DNA of 36,205 bases, taken from positions 1-36,205 of the forward strand of contig JAOADU010000082.1 in assembly GCA_026417155.1 (NCBI GenBank), read 5' to 3'. Below the pieces are notes generated by a model. The model saw only the letters and a list, made by a program, of their open reading frames with translations. It was not told the DNA's origin and did no database searches. The position numbers were made by a program, and so were the translations under genes. The stretch's first letter is position 1; each line of letters opens with the position of its first letter. This stretch comes from Bacteroidales bacterium. Its GTDB lineage: Bacteria; Bacteroidota; Bacteroidia; Bacteroidales; GWA2-32-17. Below, piece by piece: positions 8,901-17,336 of this stretch.

Positions 8901-8990
8901 GTATTTAGTAATGAAGCTCTTGTAAGTGTTTAGAGTATGATGAGCGATTGATAATAGTATATGCTTCTGGATGGCTTCATTACATAATAC
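8901..8990. repeat. Imperfect 17-bp inverted repeat flanking 56 bp upstream of the sugar operon
   Basis: Left arm 8901-8917 is GTATTTAGTAATGAAGC and right arm 8974-8990 is GCTTCATTACATAATAC. The arms match at 15 of 17 positions when one is reverse-complemented, including a perfect 10-bp core. The 56-bp spacer has no recognisable Bacteroidota promoter in either orientation. The position, directly upstream of fcl and pse genes and downstream of an UpxY-like gene, recalls invertible promoter regions of Bacteroides capsule loci, but a long leader stem-loop or operator pair is equally possible. Confidence 0.5.
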
Positions 8991-9023
8991 AAATTTGAGA
9001 AAAATTCTTCTATTAACTATTGA

Positions 9024-9052
9024 CTTTAAAAATAATTAAGAGGTTTCCTTAA
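9024..9052 (-). terminator. Possible weak terminator after the PP2C-type phosphatase gene
   Basis: On the minus strand, right after the phosphatase stop, TTAAG and CTTAA form a 5-bp stem around GAAACCT and are followed by the T-rich stretch TTATTTTT. The stem is AT-rich and weak. It may partly separate the phosphatase transcript from the fcl operon. Confidence 0.3.
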
Positions 9053-9054
9053 AA

Positions 9055-11337
9055 CTAAATTTCTATGCCAATAATGGTAATATCATCGGTTTGTGTTGAA
9101 TCTCCTTTCCAATTAGCATGTTCGCGAAGCAAAGTTTTTTTAGCAACCATTAATGGTTCGTAAGAGAGAGATTGTATAACTTCAATAAAGCGATTTTTTC
9201 CATAGCGTTTTTTTTCAGAATGATTGTATTCATCGTAAATACCATCAGTACTTAAAAATATTTTACACGATGTATTAAATGAATAATTAATTTTTTTAAA
9301 TGAAAAAGATATTGGATTATTTAAACCTATACATTGACCAACACTTTGTATATCGGGTTCAAATATTACTAATTGCTTGTCGATGAATAAAAATACTTCC
9401 TGATTGGTAGAGCTAATACTTACAATCTTATTTTCAGTATCATATCGTAATAAAGATATTTCTGTACTTTCTGTAATATCTGCAGAACGTTGAGTTTGAA
9501 ATTCATATAGTTTATAATGTAATTGAGATAGTAGTTCGTCTGTTTCCCAATTGTCTTTTGAAGATAGAAATTGCATGATAAATGAAGTAGCAACGAAACT
9601 CATCATTGCACCCGGTATGCCATGACCAGCACAATCGCCAACTATCAGATAATAATATTTTTCGGTATTTTTAAATAGGTAAAAGTCACCACTTAAATGC
9701 TCTTTAGGAAGATAAAGAATAAAGCAATCAGTAAAATATTTTTTTAGGTCTTGTTCGTTAATTAAAAACGATTCTTGAATGTTTTTGGTATAACGAATGC
9801 TTTGTTCGATTAATTCATTTTTTCTAATTAATTCTTTATGAATTTGTTCGATTCTATTTTTCTGATTGGTAATAATATTGTTTTGTTTTCTTGTAACAAT
9901 AAGTCGTTTGTAAATTTGATAAATAACGATAAACGAAAGTGTTAATAAAACAATACTGAATATAATAATTAATTTGCGTTGATTGTTTAGCCAGTTTCTT
10001 TCTTTTTCTAAGTAAATTATTTTTTCTTGTTGTTGTTTTGTTTGAAATTGTTTATCTAGTTTTGACAGGTAATTTATTTTTTCAATATTTAGCAAAGAAT
10101 CTTTGAGCATTTTTTCTAATTCCAAGTAGTGGAGTGCATCTTTATAATTTCCAAGTAATTTATTTACAGTATATAGTTGAGAAAATATATGTGTGGAGTA
10201 AGAATCATAACCATAGTTTTTGCAAATATCGTAGGCTTTAAGAATTTTTTGTTTTGCTTGGTTTAAGTACTTGAAGTTTTGATTTGCTGAGAGTGTTGCT
10301 TCTTGGGCAACCAAGATATCGAAATCGCTTGAATTGATTAAATAAAATAACTGTATATCTTTTTCATCAGGATGCTTTTGGATATAATTTTTAATGATTT
10401 CATATTTTTTTTGTGCTGAAGAAAATTCTTTAAAGTCGGAATGTAAAGTGGCTTCATTTAAAATGGTTTCTATTACACCTTTTTCGTTGGAATATAAACT
10501 ATCAATTTTTAAAGATAACGAAGAATAATACAGTGCTTTATTTTTGTAATAATTAGCAGAATCGATATTATTTTCTAAATATTTTAAGGCATATTCAGAA
10601 TAAATCATGGACAAATTGCCGTAAACAAAAGCCTTACCCTTAATATCATTGTTTTTTTCTTTGATAGATAATGATTCAAATAATAATTTTTCTGCGTCTT
10701 TATAATTTTTAAGTTCTATTTGAATGAGGGAAAAATTATTTAATACTTTCGACAATCCAATGGTATCGTTAATTTTTTTAAAGAGAGTATATGAAAGTTG
10801 ATAAAAAGTTAATGCCTTTTCAAAATCGAAATTACTATAAAAACAATTTCCAATAGATAAAAACAATTTTGCTAACTTGCTGTATTCTTTTTGTTTAAGT
10901 AAATCATGGATAACTTCTTTTAAAAAAGTAATATGTTGAGGTGAACGAAAAAAATCGTTGTATGAAATCAAACAGGATATTACCATTAATTTAAGCGTGG
11001 TGTTTTGTTTTACAAAAGGCAATAGTGTATTAATTGTTTGAGCAAATATTTCGGGTTTTCCTTTTTCAACAAAGTATTTATTAATATATTCAATGGATGA
11101 AACGAAATAATTTTCACATTTGCCTGTTTTTATGAAATATGGTAAGGAATAATGAAGCAGTTGAATATAGTAGTTAATACTGCTGTCAGTATTATTGCAT
11201 TTTTTGAGTGAATCTGCCTTTTTAAATATATTGGTAATTAATAAAGTATCGGAATGATGAGTAGTTTTGGTAGTAACAATGTTGTTACACGAAAAAATAA
11301 AAATTAAAAAATACAATATTACAACTATTCGAAACAA
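9055..11337 (-). CDS. Membrane-anchored TPR protein with SpoIIE/PP2C-type serine phosphatase domain
   Basis: A 760-aa signalling protein. The N-terminus is a lipoprotein-like signal (FLIFIFSC, lipobox Cys17), followed by about 370 residues of TPR-type helical repeats (about 50-420), a coiled coil, one membrane helix near 455-475, a second coiled coil, and a C-terminal PP2C/SpoIIE phosphatase (about 535-760). The metal-binding acidic residues are visible in SGDFY (551), GDCAGHG (568), STDGIYD (698) and QTDDIT (751-752). The predicted topology puts TPRs in the periplasm and the phosphatase in the cytoplasm, so it may relay an envelope signal to an anti-sigma-antagonist-like partner not seen here. 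The start codon is TTG at 11337; no in-frame ATG fits. A possible -7 element lies at 11361-11368. Confidence 0.88.
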   Translation of the reverse strand: MFRIVVILYFLIFIFSCNNIVTTKTTHHSDTLLITNIFKKADSLKKCNNTDSSINYYIQLLHYSLPYFIKTGKCENYFVSSIEYINKYFVEKGKPEIFAQTINTLLPFVKQNTTLKLMVISCLISYNDFFRSPQHITFLKEVIHDLLKQKEYSKLAKLFLSIGNCFYSNFDFEKALTFYQLSYTLFKKINDTIGLSKVLNNFSLIQIELKNYKDAEKLLFESLSIKEKNNDIKGKAFVYGNLSMIYSEYALKYLENNIDSANYYKNKALYYSSLSLKIDSLYSNEKGVIETILNEATLHSDFKEFSSAQKKYEIIKNYIQKHPDEKDIQLFYLINSSDFDILVAQEATLSANQNFKYLNQAKQKILKAYDICKNYGYDSYSTHIFSQLYTVNKLLGNYKDALHYLELEKMLKDSLLNIEKINYLSKLDKQFQTKQQQEKIIYLEKERNWLNNQRKLIIIFSIVLLTLSFIVIYQIYKRLIVTRKQNNIITNQKNRIEQIHKELIRKNELIEQSIRYTKNIQESFLINEQDLKKYFTDCFILYLPKEHLSGDFYLFKNTEKYYYLIVGDCAGHGIPGAMMSFVATSFIMQFLSSKDNWETDELLSQLHYKLYEFQTQRSADITESTEISLLRYDTENKIVSISSTNQEVFLFIDKQLVIFEPDIQSVGQCIGLNNPISFSFKKINYSFNTSCKIFLSTDGIYDEYNHSEKKRYGKNRFIEVIQSLSYEPLMVAKKTLLREHANWKGDSTQTDDITIIGIEI

Positions 11338-11398
11338 GGAGCATTTGTTTTGGTAATAAGCAAAAATATATAAATATTTAACACAACGATAAAGATTT

Positions 11399-11899
11399 TT
11401 ATAATACTTTTAAATAATGTTTGGGAATATGAATTAAAAGAGAACCGGGCAAATGGCTGATTTTAAACAAAACATTATATTTTCCATTAAGTTTAACTAT
11501 TTCTCCCTCGTAACCTGTAAACATTCCCCGATCGACACGCACTTTTTGACCAACTACAAAGTTTTGCGATTCAACGACATCGATTTTATACTTCGAATTG
11601 CATGCTTTTTTTAAAAATTCAATTTCATGCTCATGTATTGTTGCAGGTTTTCCATCAAACCATACATATTTTACAACGCCTTCAATAGTTAATGGGAGTT
11701 GGTAATCTTTAGCATTAACTTTTACAAAACAATATGACCTAAAAAGTGGTTCTTCGACCATTTTTTTACGGTCCTTCCATTGTCGTATGGTCTTCTGTAA
11801 AGGCAAGTAGGTCTCAATTCCTTTTTCAATAAGTAAAGTGTAAACTTTTTTTTCAAAGCGCGAACGTGTATATAAAACATGCCATTTTTTTTCTGACAT
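11399..11899 (-). CDS. UpxY/NusG-family transcription antiterminator
   Basis: A 166-aa NusG paralogue of the UpxY/RfaH-like group. In Bacteroides these proteins prevent premature termination within the leaders of capsule operons. It has an N-terminal NGN domain (KKWHVLYTRSRFEKKV, then EEPLFRSYCFVKV) and a C-terminal KOW domain (VGQKVRVDRGMFTGYEGEIVKLNGKYNVLF). The frame extends to 11959, but MSEKKWHVLY at ATG 11899 is the natural NGN start, and a possible -7 element lies inside the extension. It is on the same strand as, and upstream of, the fucose/pseudaminic operon, with only the phosphatase gene in between, so that operon is its likely target. This is inferred from position. Confidence 0.9.
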   Translation of the reverse strand: MSEKKWHVLYTRSRFEKKVYTLLIEKGIETYLPLQKTIRQWKDRKKMVEEPLFRSYCFVKVNAKDYQLPLTIEGVVKYVWFDGKPATIHEHEIEFLKKACNSKYKIDVVESQNFVVGQKVRVDRGMFTGYEGEIVKLNGKYNVLFKISHLPGSLLIHIPKHYLKVL

Positions 11900-11920
11900 A
11901 TAAGAAAAATTTTTCAAAAT

Positions 11921-11928
11921 CAAAAATA
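11921..11928 (-). promoter_or_regulatory. Possible -7 element (TATTTTTG) of the UpxY-like gene
   Basis: Matches the Bacteroidota -7 consensus TAnnTTTG, 21 nt upstream of the chosen ATG at 11899. A TTG lies 16 nt further upstream, shorter than the usual 19. Matches of this kind are common in AT-rich DNA, so the call is weak. Confidence 0.3.
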
Positions 11929-11987
11929 GCACATTCTTTATAAACAACATACATAACACATAAATTTTCTATTTAAAATTTAATACT

Positions 11988-11995
11988 TACATTTG
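11988..11995 (+). promoter_or_regulatory. -7 element (TACATTTG) of fabD
   Basis: A perfect TAnnTTTG match ending 14 nt before the fabD ATG, which implies a short leader. No clear -33 TTG is seen at the usual distance. It lies in the divergent region shared with the UpxY-like gene. Confidence 0.5.
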
Positions 11996-12009
11996 CCAAA
12001 AAATTAACT

Positions 12010-12891
12010 ATGAAAGCTTATGTTTTTCCAGGTCAAGGGGCTCAATATCCCGGAATGGGTAAAGATTTATACGAACAAAGCCCTATAGCTCGTCAAATGT
12101 TTGAAAATGCCAATAGCATATTAGGATTTAATATTACCGAAATTATGTTTAATGGCACAGAAGAAGAACTTAAACAAACCAAAGTTACCCAGCCAGCAAT
12201 ATTTTTACATTCGGTAATTTTAGCAACAATTATGGGTGACAATTTTAAACCCGATATGGTTGCCGGACATTCATTGGGTGAATTTTCGGCGTTAGTAGCT
12301 GCTCAAGCAATGAGTTTTGAAGATGGGTTGCGGTTAGTTTCGGCAAGAGCAATGGCTATGCAAAAAGCTTGCGATAAAGAACCATCAACTATGGCAGCTA
12401 TTTTAGGAATTGATGATAAGATTGTTGAAGAAGTCTGTGCTTCTATTCAGGAAATTGTGGTTCCGGCTAACTACAATAGTCCCGGACAGTTAGTAATTTC
12501 AGGATCTATTGCAGGGATAGATAAAGCAATAGAAGAATTACAAAAAAGAGGAGCAAAACGAGCAATAAAATTAGTAGTAGGTGGTGCTTTTCATTCGCCG
12601 TTAATGGAGCCAGCACGAATTGAATTGGCTCAAGCTATCGAAAAAACAAACATTGTTGAGCCTATTTGTCCAATCTATCAAAACGTAACTGCAATGCCTG
12701 AAACAAATCCCGAAAAAATCAAGCAAAATCTAATCGCACAATTAACTGCACCAGTAAAATGGACACAAACGATACAACAAATGATTCATGACGGTGCAAC
12801 ATCATTTACTGAAGTTGGTCCAGGACAAGTGCTTCAGGGACTAATTAAAAAAATTGATCGAAACGCAGTTATTGAAGCTGTTCCAGTATAA
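12010..12891 (+). CDS. fabD: Malonyl-CoA:ACP transacylase
   Basis: Moves malonyl from CoA to acyl carrier protein, the committed loading step of fatty acid synthesis in the cytoplasm. It has 293 aa, normal for FabD. The oxyanion-hole segment FPGQGAQ (Gln9 region) opens the protein, the nucleophile Ser88 lies in GHSLG, Arg113 in SARAMAMQ, and the catalytic His195 in GAFHSPLM. It is one of only two plus-strand genes and stands alone; divergent to the UpxY-like gene and convergent with the large amidase gene, whose stop lies 3 bp past its own. Further fab genes are not in the window. Confidence 0.97.
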   Translation: MKAYVFPGQGAQYPGMGKDLYEQSPIARQMFENANSILGFNITEIMFNGTEEELKQTKVTQPAIFLHSVILATIMGDNFKPDMVAGHSLGEFSALVAAQAMSFEDGLRLVSARAMAMQKACDKEPSTMAAILGIDDKIVEEVCASIQEIVVPANYNSPGQLVISGSIAGIDKAIEELQKRGAKRAIKLVVGGAFHSPLMEPARIELAQAIEKTNIVEPICPIYQNVTAMPETNPEKIKQNLIAQLTAPVKWTQTIQQMIHDGATSFTEVGPGQVLQGLIKKIDRNAVIEAVPV

Positions 12892-12894
12892 ATA

Positions 12895-15800
12895 TTATTG
12901 CTTAAATAATTGAGTTAAGAATAAAATCTTACCATTTCTATCTGTTACTTTAAGAAAGTAACTACCTTTTTCTAAATTTTGAATACCTGAAATAACGGGC
13001 GATGCAGTATTGATAAAAGAAAAGTGGGAAACTGTTTTTCCGCTGGCATCTATGATATCAATATGTCCTGTAAATGGTTGAACAAATCTAATGTGAATTC
13101 TATCGCTAAATGGATTGGGAAATACTTTCATTTCTGTATTTGCCATATGGTTGTTGACAGATGGATTAAGTACTGTAATGTAATTGGGTAAAACTAAGGT
13201 ATCATTGGGTAGTGGTGGGTTCATGGCAATGAGAGTAACGGTATATGTGCCAATTTGTGTGTATTGATGCCACGGGTTGGTTTGTGTTGAAGTGCTTCCA
13301 TCGCCAAAGTCCCATAAATATGATGTAGCATTTTGACTTTGATTGACAAACAATGCAATAGCATTAGGTAAATAAAGAGTGTCTTGAATTGCATAAAAAT
13401 TAGCAACAGGAACAGCAAGTGTTTGTACAATAAATCCGTCGGAAGAAATGACCGTTGATAATCCAGCGCCATTAATAGCTTTAACAGAAAAATAGTAAGT
13501 TTGACCGTAAGATAAGTTGAGGTTTTGGAGAGTTGCCGTTGTATTAGTACCTGCGGAAGTCCAGGCCACAACGTTATCTTGTCCAGGAGTTGTTCCTAAG
13601 GCATATAGATATTCGGTAATGCCAGAATTTGGATCAGTTGCAGGACTCCAGTTGACGCTTATATTTTGATTGTCTTGTGTGGTGTCAATATCGTTTCCAA
13701 TGCCATCATTTATAAAGGCAATGGAGGGAGGAGTGAAATCAATATTTACAGATTGTTCTGCTTTTGTCGATAAGTTGTGTGCTTTATCGGTAACTATGGA
13801 GGCGATTTTTGCAGCAGGTGTATTGGGGTTAGTGTTTTCATATTGAATATGAGCTGTAGGAGTATTTGTAGTAACAGTAACTTGTGGGTAACGGGTTCGA
13901 TAAACACGTAAATTATTAATACTTAACTTACTATTGCCACTCCTGAAAGAAATGTATTTGCCAATAGAATAAGGGGTATCATCTTTCCATTCGCCAACAA
14001 GAATATTATTCATGTAAACAAATGTTTCGCCTGTAATTCTGTCGAATATTACTTTAATATTGTACCATTGTCCTGCTTGGATATTGCAAGGCAACACTTT
14101 TTCTTGTTCAAATACGTCGTTATAAACTTTATAGAATTCGAGGGTTTGTTGACTCAATCTAAACCAAACGAAGTATGAGTTTCCACGATTGCTTAATGTG
14201 GCACTGTCGCACATAAAATGAAATCCTCCACGTAAATTATTTCCGCTTCCTTCAATTTTCATGTCAAATTCATATAAATAACGATTGCTTAAATCTTGCT
14301 TTAAACTAGCCCAAATGTTAGTATTTGTAAGTGATTCGTTTGTTTGTTCTAACACATTGTTCGTTATATTCCAAGTTCCTGTTTGTACTGTCCATGCTGG
14401 GCTAAGTGTGCCGTCAAAGTCATCGTAAAAGAAACCTGCTTGTGAATTTGCGGTCCATTTACTTCCGTCGTATTGAGCAACTTGGTAAAATCTTCTTGAA
14501 ATACCACTGCCATTAGTATTATCGGTGTCTGAAAAAGCAACTGTAAAATCTTGGGTTTGCCAATTTAATGATGGAATTTGTGTTGTTGGTGCTGTCCAAT
14601 CAATGAAAATTGATTTAGCAACAGCCGATGACCAATTGTTTGCAGTGTCTTTTACAATTGTGTTTATACGGCAAGCATCCTGAGATGGTGTAGGACTTTC
14701 ATATCGCGACATTTTATTGTTTTGATTTCCAACAGTAATGAGTTCGCGAGTATCTCTTGAAATTCGGACTTTAAAATCTTCGTATTGCCCGATACAGCCA
14801 CCTGTTCGGAAAGATATCTGATTCCCGGTAGTTAATGGCGAACTATCGGTATATGATACAACAAATGTGTCGTTAACATAAACTTTGATAATCCCCGTAG
14901 TAGGATTATATGTTACTTTAAAGTCGTACCAAATATTTGGATCAATGACATATGTTCCTTGTGCAAGAATTCCGCTAATACTGTTGTTCGTACTTTTATA
15001 AATTTCTACATTATCACCATCGGCTCTAAAGTAAACCATGTAAGCATTGCCCCGATAAGTTTGCGAAGCATCGGAGCAAAAGAAAAAGAAACCAAAACGG
15101 CGATTGGTTCCAGAGCCTTGCATCCGACCTTTGTAATGATATAAATAAATATTGCCAGATGTTTGGGTTAAATTTGTGTAAATATTAGGATTCGTTAAGC
15201 TTTCGTCGGTTTGTTCTAAATAACCGTTACTGATTTGCCAAGTGCCTGATTGAATGGTCCAGGATGGATGTATGGTGTTGTTAAAATTATCGTTAAACAT
15301 ACCTAATTGTGTATTGCATCGCCATTCGGTACCATTATATTCTATAACCTGATAAAACGATTGGTCTATTCCGCTTCCACCCGGATTGTCATAATCGTTA
15401 AAATCGGTCCAAAAATCCGTTCCTCGCCAATCATTAATGACGTTTCCATCGATTGATATGTTTGTTGTAGGCGCCACATTATCGACGGCAGTTGTGCAGG
15501 CTGCTATTTTATTTTTGGTTTCTGTTCGAATTGTTGGTAATAGACCATACAACGTATTCCCCGGACAAGATGTTCCACCAACATTTACGTCTTTATGCCC
15601 ACAAATTCGTGGTTTACTGGCAGAACCGCCACTTTGAAGCACGATGGTAGCTGATGAAGTAGGGTCGAAACCATAATGATGAAACCACCATGCTAAAAAC
15701 GATTCGCACATGTCAAGTTGAATCGTAGTAGGAGTTGTAACATCGGCATTTCCAAGAAAGTTATAACCTATGGAATAGGAGTTGGATGCCCCGGCATGAG

Positions 15801-16617
15801 CACCTAAAACATCACGGTAATTATTTGGATTTAAATAATTAGGATTATGGCGACCTTGATATAGGTTTCCAAATTTATCGGAAAGGTAATTGTAACCAAT
15901 ATCATTCCAGCCTAATGTATTTACATGATAGTTCCAGTATCCACGAACAACAGCAGCACCATCGGTATAAGTGTCGGGCGAAGCACCATGATGAATAACA
16001 GCATGGGTTGGGTTTATATAGCTTACCGTATATGTGGGATTGTGACAAGCGGTATAACTTCCGCACCAACTGCTACGAGGAATGTAAGTTGGAAATGGAG
16101 GACAGCTTTTGTCGTTGAAATGTGTAGGAGTAAGATTATTAGTTCGTCCAAAATCTTTCGATTGATCGTACCATGCAATATGTATTTTATCTATATTACA
16201 AACATTAAGAGTATATAAGTAAAATTCGAGACTGTCGTGTTGACTTTCATCTATACCAAAAAGCACATCGGTCCAATATAGGCCTGTTGGTGTTTCGTCT
16301 GGTGCAACAAAAGGATTAGCATCTTTCCATTCCGACCATTTACCATTAGCTTTATGAGTTCGGTATTTTATCACAAAATCTCCACGACCATGATTACACG
16401 ATGGCATTGCCCAGCCAATGCCAAAACTTGTATAACCAATAGGACTTTGAATTTTAAAATAGTAGCTGTTTTCAGATGATTTTAACGGATTCAGAATAGC
16501 AATTTCTTGCATGATATAATATTCTGATTCAAAGTTTTTTATTGTTATTGTAGTTGGCTGACCAATAATAAAAAATGTTGAAATAGTAAAACATGTAAAT
16601 AGAAATAATGTTTTCAT
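12895..16617 (-). CDS. T9SS-exported N-acetylmuramoyl-L-alanine amidase-like protein with duplicated module
   Basis: A 1240-aa secreted protein. Start ATG 16617 is chosen because it opens a clear signal peptide (MKTLFLFTCFTISTFFIIGQ); the frame itself runs to 16677. Domains: signal 1-20; an N-terminal region; an Amidase_2/PGRP domain about 180-375 with likely zinc ligands His209 (VIHHG), His341 (GHKDV) and Cys351 (TSCPG); two homologous modules of about 290 aa (380-675 and 676-965), each with a DFxDxDxxxGSGI strand region and a laminin-G/concanavalin-like fold; Fn3 about 963-1066; PKD about 1070-1152 (WDFGDGS); T9SS type A sorting domain about 1157-1240. It probably cleaves or binds peptidoglycan, perhaps of other cells, at the cell surface. 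A weak -7 match (TAATTTTG) lies at 16635-16642. Confidence 0.9.
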   Translation of the reverse strand: MKTLFLFTCFTISTFFIIGQPTTITIKNFESEYYIMQEIAILNPLKSSENSYYFKIQSPIGYTSFGIGWAMPSCNHGRGDFVIKYRTHKANGKWSEWKDANPFVAPDETPTGLYWTDVLFGIDESQHDSLEFYLYTLNVCNIDKIHIAWYDQSKDFGRTNNLTPTHFNDKSCPPFPTYIPRSSWCGSYTACHNPTYTVSYINPTHAVIHHGASPDTYTDGAAVVRGYWNYHVNTLGWNDIGYNYLSDKFGNLYQGRHNPNYLNPNNYRDVLGAHAGASNSYSIGYNFLGNADVTTPTTIQLDMCESFLAWWFHHYGFDPTSSATIVLQSGGSASKPRICGHKDVNVGGTSCPGNTLYGLLPTIRTETKNKIAACTTAVDNVAPTTNISIDGNVINDWRGTDFWTDFNDYDNPGGSGIDQSFYQVIEYNGTEWRCNTQLGMFNDNFNNTIHPSWTIQSGTWQISNGYLEQTDESLTNPNIYTNLTQTSGNIYLYHYKGRMQGSGTNRRFGFFFFCSDASQTYRGNAYMVYFRADGDNVEIYKSTNNSISGILAQGTYVIDPNIWYDFKVTYNPTTGIIKVYVNDTFVVSYTDSSPLTTGNQISFRTGGCIGQYEDFKVRISRDTRELITVGNQNNKMSRYESPTPSQDACRINTIVKDTANNWSSAVAKSIFIDWTAPTTQIPSLNWQTQDFTVAFSDTDNTNGSGISRRFYQVAQYDGSKWTANSQAGFFYDDFDGTLSPAWTVQTGTWNITNNVLEQTNESLTNTNIWASLKQDLSNRYLYEFDMKIEGSGNNLRGGFHFMCDSATLSNRGNSYFVWFRLSQQTLEFYKVYNDVFEQEKVLPCNIQAGQWYNIKVIFDRITGETFVYMNNILVGEWKDDTPYSIGKYISFRSGNSKLSINNLRVYRTRYPQVTVTTNTPTAHIQYENTNPNTPAAKIASIVTDKAHNLSTKAEQSVNIDFTPPSIAFINDGIGNDIDTTQDNQNISVNWSPATDPNSGITEYLYALGTTPGQDNVVAWTSAGTNTTATLQNLNLSYGQTYYFSVKAINGAGLSTVISSDGFIVQTLAVPVANFYAIQDTLYLPNAIALFVNQSQNATSYLWDFGDGSTSTQTNPWHQYTQIGTYTVTLIAMNPPLPNDTLVLPNYITVLNPSVNNHMANTEMKVFPNPFSDRIHIRFVQPFTGHIDIIDASGKTVSHFSFINTASPVISGIQNLEKGSYFLKVTDRNGKILFLTQLFKQ

Positions 16618-16674
16618 AAGCAAAAAGATTTTTTCAAAATTAGCAAAAAAAATGGATTTAAGGAAATTCAATAA

Positions 16675-16715
16675 CAAAAAAAAGAGCGTCGTACAACGTA
16701 CAAACGCCCTTTTTT
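16675..16715. terminator. Bidirectional intrinsic terminator
   Basis: A hairpin at 16684-16709 (GAGCGTCGTAC, loop AAC, GTACAAACGCCC, with one mismatch and a small internal bulge) is bordered by an A-run on the left (16675-16683) and a T-run on the right (16710-16715). On the minus strand it can end the small lipoprotein transcript (16850-17236) before the amidase gene. Confidence 0.6.
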
Positions 16716-16849
16716 AATGCAATGCTAGTTAAAGCAAAGATAAGTTAAAAAAACTTATCATTTTTATGCTCTTTGTCATTTGTTTGTTGTTATTGTATGG
16801 TTGGTATGTTTTATTGTGCAGGAAGTAAAAGTTATTTCGTAATTGGTAT

Positions 16850-17236
16850 TTATTCTGCAATAAAATGATGGTCAACTTTATTGTATCGCAACCATAACTC
16901 TTTGTTGGACAAGCGAGTAATTTCCCATAATAATGTTTGGGTCGAGTCGCCTTGTTTATTTTTAGTAATTTCGAGTTCAACATCTCCTTTAAATCTCCAT
17001 TCGCCTGTATATCCATTATTGTCGCTGTAGGTTTTGTCATTGTTAAATGTCATTTTTAATTTAGGCAAATTTGTAGTTATTGTTAGTCCTTGATCTGTAT
17101 AAATAATAGCTTCGTATTTCCATGTTTTGCATAAGCGTTTGTTTTTGGAACGAAAAGTGAATAATGGACCGTCTTCATATTTTGTACAAGAGTAAGAAAA
17201 CAAAAGAAGGAAAAGAAAAAAAATGTACTTGTTCAT
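16850..17236 (-). CDS. Small lipoprotein, lipocalin-like
   Basis: A 128-aa protein with a lipoprotein signal peptide (FFLFLLLFSYSC, lipobox Cys17). The mature part has alternating strands such as TWKYEAIIYTDQG, LKMTFNNDKTYSDNNG, GEWRFKGD, LLWEITRLSNKELWLRY, the pattern of the small lipocalin-like lipoproteins of Bacteroidota. No catalytic residues stand out and the ligand is unknown. It is a single-gene unit: a promoter lies immediately upstream (17257-17287) and an intrinsic terminator downstream. It is divergent from the DUF3298-like lipoprotein. Only the family resemblance, not the function, can be supported. Confidence 0.8.
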   Translation of the reverse strand: MNKYIFFLFLLLFSYSCTKYEDGPLFTFRSKNKRLCKTWKYEAIIYTDQGLTITTNLPKLKMTFNNDKTYSDNNGYTGEWRFKGDVELEITKNKQGDSTQTLLWEITRLSNKELWLRYNKVDHHFIAE

Positions 17237-17256
17237 AGATAATAGAATTTTGTTGA

Positions 17257-17287
17257 CAAACCTAAAATATTTTTATTAAATCAACAA
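17257..17287 (-). promoter_or_regulatory. Promoter of the small lipoprotein gene
   Basis: On the minus strand the -7 element TAGGTTTG (17257-17264) follows a TTG at 17285-17287 after 20 nt; a second TTG gives a 17-nt spacer. It fits the Bacteroidota TTG-N19-TAnnTTTG pattern closely. The -7 ends about 20 nt before the ATG at 17236. Confidence 0.55.
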
Positions 17288-17319
17288 TGAGAGACTTACA
17301 GTTTTATAAAAAATTTCAG

Positions 17320-17327
17320 TAAATTTG
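17320..17327 (+). promoter_or_regulatory. -7 element (TAAATTTG) of the DUF3298-like lipoprotein gene; decides its start
   Basis: A perfect TAnnTTTG match ending 9 nt before ATG 17337. The in-frame TTG at 17325 lies inside this element, so transcription would begin after it; this favours the ATG as start. No -33 TTG is visible. Confidence 0.45.
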
Positions 17328-17336
17328 AAAAAAACT

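Noticed and set aside
8918-8973. Promoter inside the inverted repeat
   Set aside because: No TAnnTTTG with an upstream TTG was found in either orientation, so an invertible promoter is only a hypothesis.
11900-11959. 20-aa hydrophobic extension of the UpxY-like protein
   Set aside because: The NGN domain starts naturally at MSEKKWHVLY; the extension contains the probable promoter and no conserved residues.
12892-12894. Terminator between the convergent fabD and amidase genes
   Set aside because: Only 3 bp separate the stops and no hairpin with T-run is seen there; a similar case exists at 18155-18158, where the two stops overlap.
16729-17040. 103-aa minus-strand frame overlapping the small lipoprotein
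   Set aside because: It is in another frame of the lipoprotein gene, has no domain or start signal, and the lipoprotein has a signal peptide, promoter and terminator.
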